From positions 1 to 8,210 of the forward strand of contig CAKSHG010000091.1 in the NCBI GenBank assembly GCA_934456315.1: 8,210 bases of DNA. Direction: 5' to 3'. The notes beneath the pieces are model-generated. The model ran no database searches and had not been told where the DNA came from. It worked only from the letters and a program-made list of their open reading frames with translations. Source of the DNA: an uncultured Oscillospiraceae bacterium. GTDB taxonomy: Bacteria > Bacillota > Clostridia > Oscillospirales > Ruminococcaceae. Position 1 is the stretch's first letter; every line of letters starts with the position of its first letter. Positions 5,086 to 8,210 of the stretch are shown in pieces. Both the position numbers and the translations under genes were made by a program.

Positions 5086-6438
5086 GTGTTCAAAATAAGA
5101 AAAGCGGCGGCAGCGCTCGGCACGGCTGCGGCGCTGACGCTCACGGGCTGCCAGGCTTCGATAGAGAACCTGCTGACCGCGCCAAAGCTCACGCAGGAGC
5201 AGAGCGAGATATACCAGGCGCTGATAAACAGCACCGGCACGTCCATTAAGCTGAAATACCCCCGGGGCGGAGAGTTCCGCTCGGCGTTCGTACTGCAGGA
5301 TATCGACTCCGACGGCGTCGACGAGGCGCTGGTGTTCTACCAGTCCCAGTCGGTGCAGTCCGGCGAGAGCGCGCTGCGCCTGAAGGCGCTGGATAATTTC
5401 GACGGCTCCTGGGAGGCGGTGTACGACCTCGCCTGCGTCGGCAGCGAGGTGGATTCCATCAGCTTCGCGAGCCTCGGCAACGACAATACGGTCGAGATAC
5501 TGGTGTGCTATTCCATGCTGAATCAGACGGAAAAGACCCTTAGCGTGCTGAACTACGGCAGCGGGATAATCTCCGAGCTGTACAGCGGCTCCTACTCCTG
5601 CATGGAGGTCGTGGACCTCAACGAGGACGGTCAGCAGGAGCTCATCTCCGTCGTCCCGGATAAGGCTACGCAGACCGCTATGGCGGTGATGTTCACAAAG
5701 CAGGACGGCACATTCCGGAAATTGAGCGAGGTGCCGCTAAGCGGTATCGCCGCGGAGTACGTCAGCGTTTCAAAGGGGACGCTTTCCGGCGGGACGGCGG
5801 CGCTGTTCCTGGATTACAGCAAGGGCGCGGGACAGTACAGCACGGACGTGCTCTACTGCCGCAACGGCGCCGTGTACGCCCCGATGAACGTCCTCGCCAA
5901 CGCGGACGGCTCCCAGGGGAACATCATTTCCCGCTTCACCAACGACTACATGACGGATATCCGCAGTCTCGACATCGACGGCGACGGCGCGCTGGAGATA
6001 CCCTCCATGACGGCGCTCCCGGGCTACGAAACGCTGATGAAGTCGGAGCAGCTCTGCGCCGTGGAATGGTACACGGTGGAGAATAACCGATACTCCCGCA
6101 AGTACTACAGCTATTACAGCAGCAAGTACAATTTCGTGCTGCTGTTCCCGAGCCGATGGCAGGGCGTGGTCACTGCGGTGCTCAACTCCCAGGATAACGA
6201 GATAATCTTCATATCCTACGACCAGGAAAAGCAGCTCACGGTGGACAGATCCACAGAACTCATGAGGATACGCACCATCGACAAGGACGACACCGAGGCG
6301 CTGGTCAACTCCAAGGACTTCCGCCTGATAGGCGAGAGCGACGAAAGCATAATCTGCATAAAGGAAACCACGGGCTACCTCACCGGAAAGCTCGCGCTGA
6401 CCGAGAGCGAGCTGCAAAACAGCCTGATAGTACTCTGA
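5086..6438 (+). CDS. large lipoprotein with three Asp-rich FG-GAP/EF-hand-like loops
   Basis: 450 residues with a GTG start at 5086, preceded by AGAGGG (5076-5081). A twin-basic start (K-I-R-K), an alanine-rich hydrophobic core and the lipobox L19-T-G-C22 mark a secreted lipoprotein anchored on the outer face of the membrane. The mature part holds three spaced loops of the type found in FG-GAP/VCBS repeats and calcium-binding EF-hands: D72-I-D-S-D-G-V-D-E80, D177-L-N-E-D-G-Q-Q-E185 and D296-I-D-G-D-G-A-L-E304. Their spacing of about 105-120 residues suggests repeated beta-propeller-like blades, possibly Ca2+-binding. A signal-receiving or ligand-binding role beside the downstream sensor kinase is inference. 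It sits 22 bases after the membrane protein gene and 22 bases before the response regulator, so it is very likely co-transcribed. Confidence 0.88.
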   Translation: MFKIRKAAAALGTAAALTLTGCQASIENLLTAPKLTQEQSEIYQALINSTGTSIKLKYPRGGEFRSAFVLQDIDSDGVDEALVFYQSQSVQSGESALRLKALDNFDGSWEAVYDLACVGSEVDSISFASLGNDNTVEILVCYSMLNQTEKTLSVLNYGSGIISELYSGSYSCMEVVDLNEDGQQELISVVPDKATQTAMAVMFTKQDGTFRKLSEVPLSGIAAEYVSVSKGTLSGGTAALFLDYSKGAGQYSTDVLYCRNGAVYAPMNVLANADGSQGNIISRFTNDYMTDIRSLDIDGDGALEIPSMTALPGYETLMKSEQLCAVEWYTVENNRYSRKYYSYYSSKYNFVLLFPSRWQGVVTAVLNSQDNEIIFISYDQEKQLTVDRSTELMRIRTIDKDDTEALVNSKDFRLIGESDESIICIKETTGYLTGKLALTESELQNSLIVL

Positions 6439-6460
6439 CCTTGACGGAGAAAGGGAAAGC

Positions 6461-7156
6461 ATGAAAAGAATACTGGTTTGCGAGGACGAGGACGCTATCC
6501 GCGACTTCGTCGTGATAAATCTTGTAAGGTCCGGCTACGACGTGGTGGACGTTTCCTGCGGCGAGGACGCGGTGAAGGTCTACAACGAGCAGAACGGCAA
6601 TTTCGACGTTGCGCTGCTGGACATCATGATGCCCGGCATGGACGGGTTCGCGCTGTGCCGCTGGATACGCGAGCAGAGCAGCGAGATAGGCATAATCATG
6701 CTCTCCGCCAAGAGCCAGGAGATGGACAAGGTCAACTGCCTGATGATAGGCGCGGACGACTACGTCACGAAGCCGTTCTCGCCGTCCGAGCTTGTGGCTC
6801 GGGTGGACGCCATCTACCGCCGCGTGAACATCACCCAGGCAAGGCAGGACACGGTCAGGAACATCACCTCCGGACCGTTCACGCTGGATTACCAGAGCCG
6901 CACCGTCCAGAAAAACGGCGAGCCGATAGAGCTGACCCAGGTGGAGTACCACATAATGGAATACCTCCTGAAGAACCGCGGCACGGCGCTGGACCGCAAG
7001 ACTATCCTCCACCACATCTGGGGCGAGGCGTACTACGGCGACGACAAGGTCGTGGACGTCAATATCCGCAGGCTGCGCATGAAGATAGAGGACGACCCCT
7101 CCGAACCGCAGTACATACAGACCATCTGGGGCTTTGGCTACAAATGGAACGGGTGA
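6461..7156 (+). CDS. OmpR/PhoB-family response regulator
   Basis: 231 residues, the normal length of the family. The receiver domain (1-120) has the acidic pocket E8-D9, phospho-acceptor D54 in L-L-D-I-M-M-P-G-M-D-G, S82 in the Ser/Thr switch position and K104 in T-K-P-F. The C-terminal winged helix (about 132-231) carries E-L-T-Q-V-E-Y, the recognition-helix region V-V-D-V-N-I-R-R-L-R-M-K-I and the closing I-W-G-F-G-Y-K-W. It should bind DNA as a phosphorylated dimer at direct repeats. AAGGG (6451-6455) lies 5 bases before ATG 6461. Its stop overlaps the start of the histidine kinase gene, so the two are translationally coupled and form a cognate pair. Targets are unknown; autoregulation through the promoter region at 3824-3956 is plausible. 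Confidence 0.97.
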   Translation: MKRILVCEDEDAIRDFVVINLVRSGYDVVDVSCGEDAVKVYNEQNGNFDVALLDIMMPGMDGFALCRWIREQSSEIGIIMLSAKSQEMDKVNCLMIGADDYVTKPFSPSELVARVDAIYRRVNITQARQDTVRNITSGPFTLDYQSRTVQKNGEPIELTQVEYHIMEYLLKNRGTALDRKTILHHIWGEAYYGDDKVVDVNIRRLRMKIEDDPSEPQYIQTIWGFGYKWNG

Positions 7157-8210
7157 CGGGCAGGAAGGTCCGCGCAGGGCTGCGCGGCTCCATCGCAAGG
7201 CGGTGGATGTTCAATACCCTCGGCGTTGTGGGTATCCTGCTGGTCATCGCGAACGTGTGTATCTACTATTTCACGCGGCAGTACTACTACGGCTCGGCGG
7301 AAACCTACCTCGTTTCCGAGGCAAACGCCACGGCGAACGTCCTGGCGCGGCTCTACGAGGACATGGCAGTGAACTACTCCACCGAGGTGCGGGAGCTTAT
7401 CGAGGGCTTCGACAAGAAAGAGCAGATGGAAATGATGTCCATCAACAAGAACGGCGAGGTCACGCTAAGCAGCAGCGGTTTCTCCCCGGACGAGAGCTAC
7501 AACATGCCGGACTACGAAGCCGCGCTGAAGTCCGAGGACGGCGTGGGCGTGTTCCACGGCTACGAAACCGGCGAGAACATCATCGCCGTGACGGTCATGA
7601 TAGCCCAGCCCAGCAGCAGTTACAACGCGCTGCGGTACGTTTCCTCCATGAAGCTCATAGATAATCAGCTTTCCGGGATAATGCTGGCGGCGCTGCTGAT
7701 AAGCGCGGGGGTCATTCTGGTGGTAATATTCAGCGGAATGTACTTCGTGAAGTCGATATGCGTGCCGCTCATGCAGATAAGCGTCACCGCGAAGAAGCTC
7801 GCCAAGGGCGACTTCTCCGAGCGTATCGCGATTCGCAACAACGACGAGATAGGCGAGCTTTCCCGGGTGTTCAACGACATGGCGGACGAGCTGGAGAATT
7901 CCGAGGCGATAAAGAACGACTTCATCTCCTCCGTGTCCCACGAGCTGCGGACTCCGCTCACCGCGATAAAGGGCTGGAGCGAAACCCTGGAGGCGGGCTA
8001 CGACGAGGAAACCTACCGCAAGGGCATGAAGGTGATAACCCACGAAACCGGGCGGCTCGAGGGCATGGTGGAGGAGCTGCTGGACTTCTCGAGGATACAG
8101 AACGGCAGGTTCACACTGCAGATGGCGAACACTGACATCATAGCCGAGCTTGACGACGCGCTGCTCATCTACACCGACAAGGCGCGCAAGGAAAACAAGA
8201 CGATACACTA
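7144..8210 (+). CDS. sensor histidine kinase, N-terminal part (cut by the window end)
   Basis: The frame is open from ATG 7144 to the end of the window (355 full codons). Transmembrane helix 1 lies at about 22-43, an extracytoplasmic sensor region of about 135 residues at 44-178, helix 2 at about 180-203, a HAMP linker to about 255 (P-L-M-Q-I, then N-N-D-E-I-G-E-L), and the dimerisation/phosphoacceptor H-box S-H266-E-L-R-T-P-L-T-A-I-K-G-W. The ATP-binding domain lies beyond the edge. The sensor region has no motif I recognise. Two starts are possible: ATG 7144 (13-base overlap with the response regulator) or GTG 7153, which overlaps its TGA stop as GTGA. Neither has a good Shine-Dalgarno site, consistent with translational coupling. 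The kinase would phosphorylate the adjacent regulator; the two upstream envelope proteins are candidate signal partners. Confidence 0.95.
   Translation, partial: MERVTGRKVRAGLRGSIARRWMFNTLGVVGILLVIANVCIYYFTRQYYYGSAETYLVSEANATANVLARLYEDMAVNYSTEVRELIEGFDKKEQMEMMSINKNGEVTLSSSGFSPDESYNMPDYEAALKSEDGVGVFHGYETGENIIAVTVMIAQPSSSYNALRYVSSMKLIDNQLSGIMLAALLISAGVILVVIFSGMYFVKSICVPLMQISVTAKKLAKGDFSERIAIRNNDEIGELSRVFNDMADELENSEAIKNDFISSVSHELRTPLTAIKGWSETLEAGYDEETYRKGMKVITHETGRLEGMVEELLDFSRIQNGRFTLQMANTDIIAELDDALLIYTDKARKENKTIH

Noticed and set aside
4329..5246. A 305-codon - strand open frame opposite the membrane protein gene
   Set aside because: Antisense shadow of GC-rich coding DNA. It spans the boundary of two clear + strand genes and has no family features.
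6380..7198. A 272-codon - strand open frame opposite the response regulator gene
   Set aside because: The opposite strand encodes an unmistakable OmpR-family regulator; the antisense product has no motif.

Overview
The window looks like chromosomal DNA of a Gram-positive Clostridia member, probably Oscillospiraceae/Ruminococcus-like. The signs are a T-box leader, consensus sigma-A promoters, purine-rich Shine-Dalgarno sites, Gram-positive-style lipoprotein signal peptides, and GC-rich coding DNA that nevertheless uses ATA for isoleucine often. This assignment is inferred from style, not from a database match.

Layout. (1) 1-318: the 3' end of a class I DAHP synthase gene (aromatic amino acid pathway). 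(2) 319-440: a non-coding repeat-like element made of AATTCCG heptads in opposite orientations around two hairpins. (3) About 446-689: a T-box riboswitch with the stem I loop E element, the stem IIA/B CCGUUA element, a perfect stem III, the T-box AGAGGTGGTACCGCG and a competing terminator. (4) 731-3084: three + strand genes, namely a NUDIX hydrolase with a zinc ribbon, a small lipoprotein of unknown role, and tyrosyl-tRNA synthetase. They end at a perfect 15-bp bidirectional terminator. (5) 3142-3771 (- strand): a lipoprotein expressed from a textbook TTGACA-17-TATAAT promoter. (6) 3772-4040: a divergent promoter region with palindromes and a structured 5' leader. (7) 4041 to window end (+): an apparent operon of an eight-helix membrane protein, a 450-residue lipoprotein with three Asp-rich FG-GAP/EF-hand-like loops, an OmpR-family response regulator, and a sensor histidine kinase cut by the window edge.

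How they fit together. The T-box probably senses uncharged tRNA. Two readings of its specifier are possible, UUA (Leu) or UAC (Tyr). The Tyr reading would make sense of tyrS lying two genes downstream in the same direction with no visible terminator in between. The right half looks like a self-contained envelope-sensing module: two envelope proteins (one polytopic, one lipid-anchored outside the membrane) directly upstream of and close-packed with a two-component pair. I see no CRISPR array, transposase, tRNA or rRNA gene. The most unusual elements are the T-box placed in front of a NUDIX gene, the heptad repeat element, and the uncharacterised membrane-protein/lipoprotein/two-component operon.
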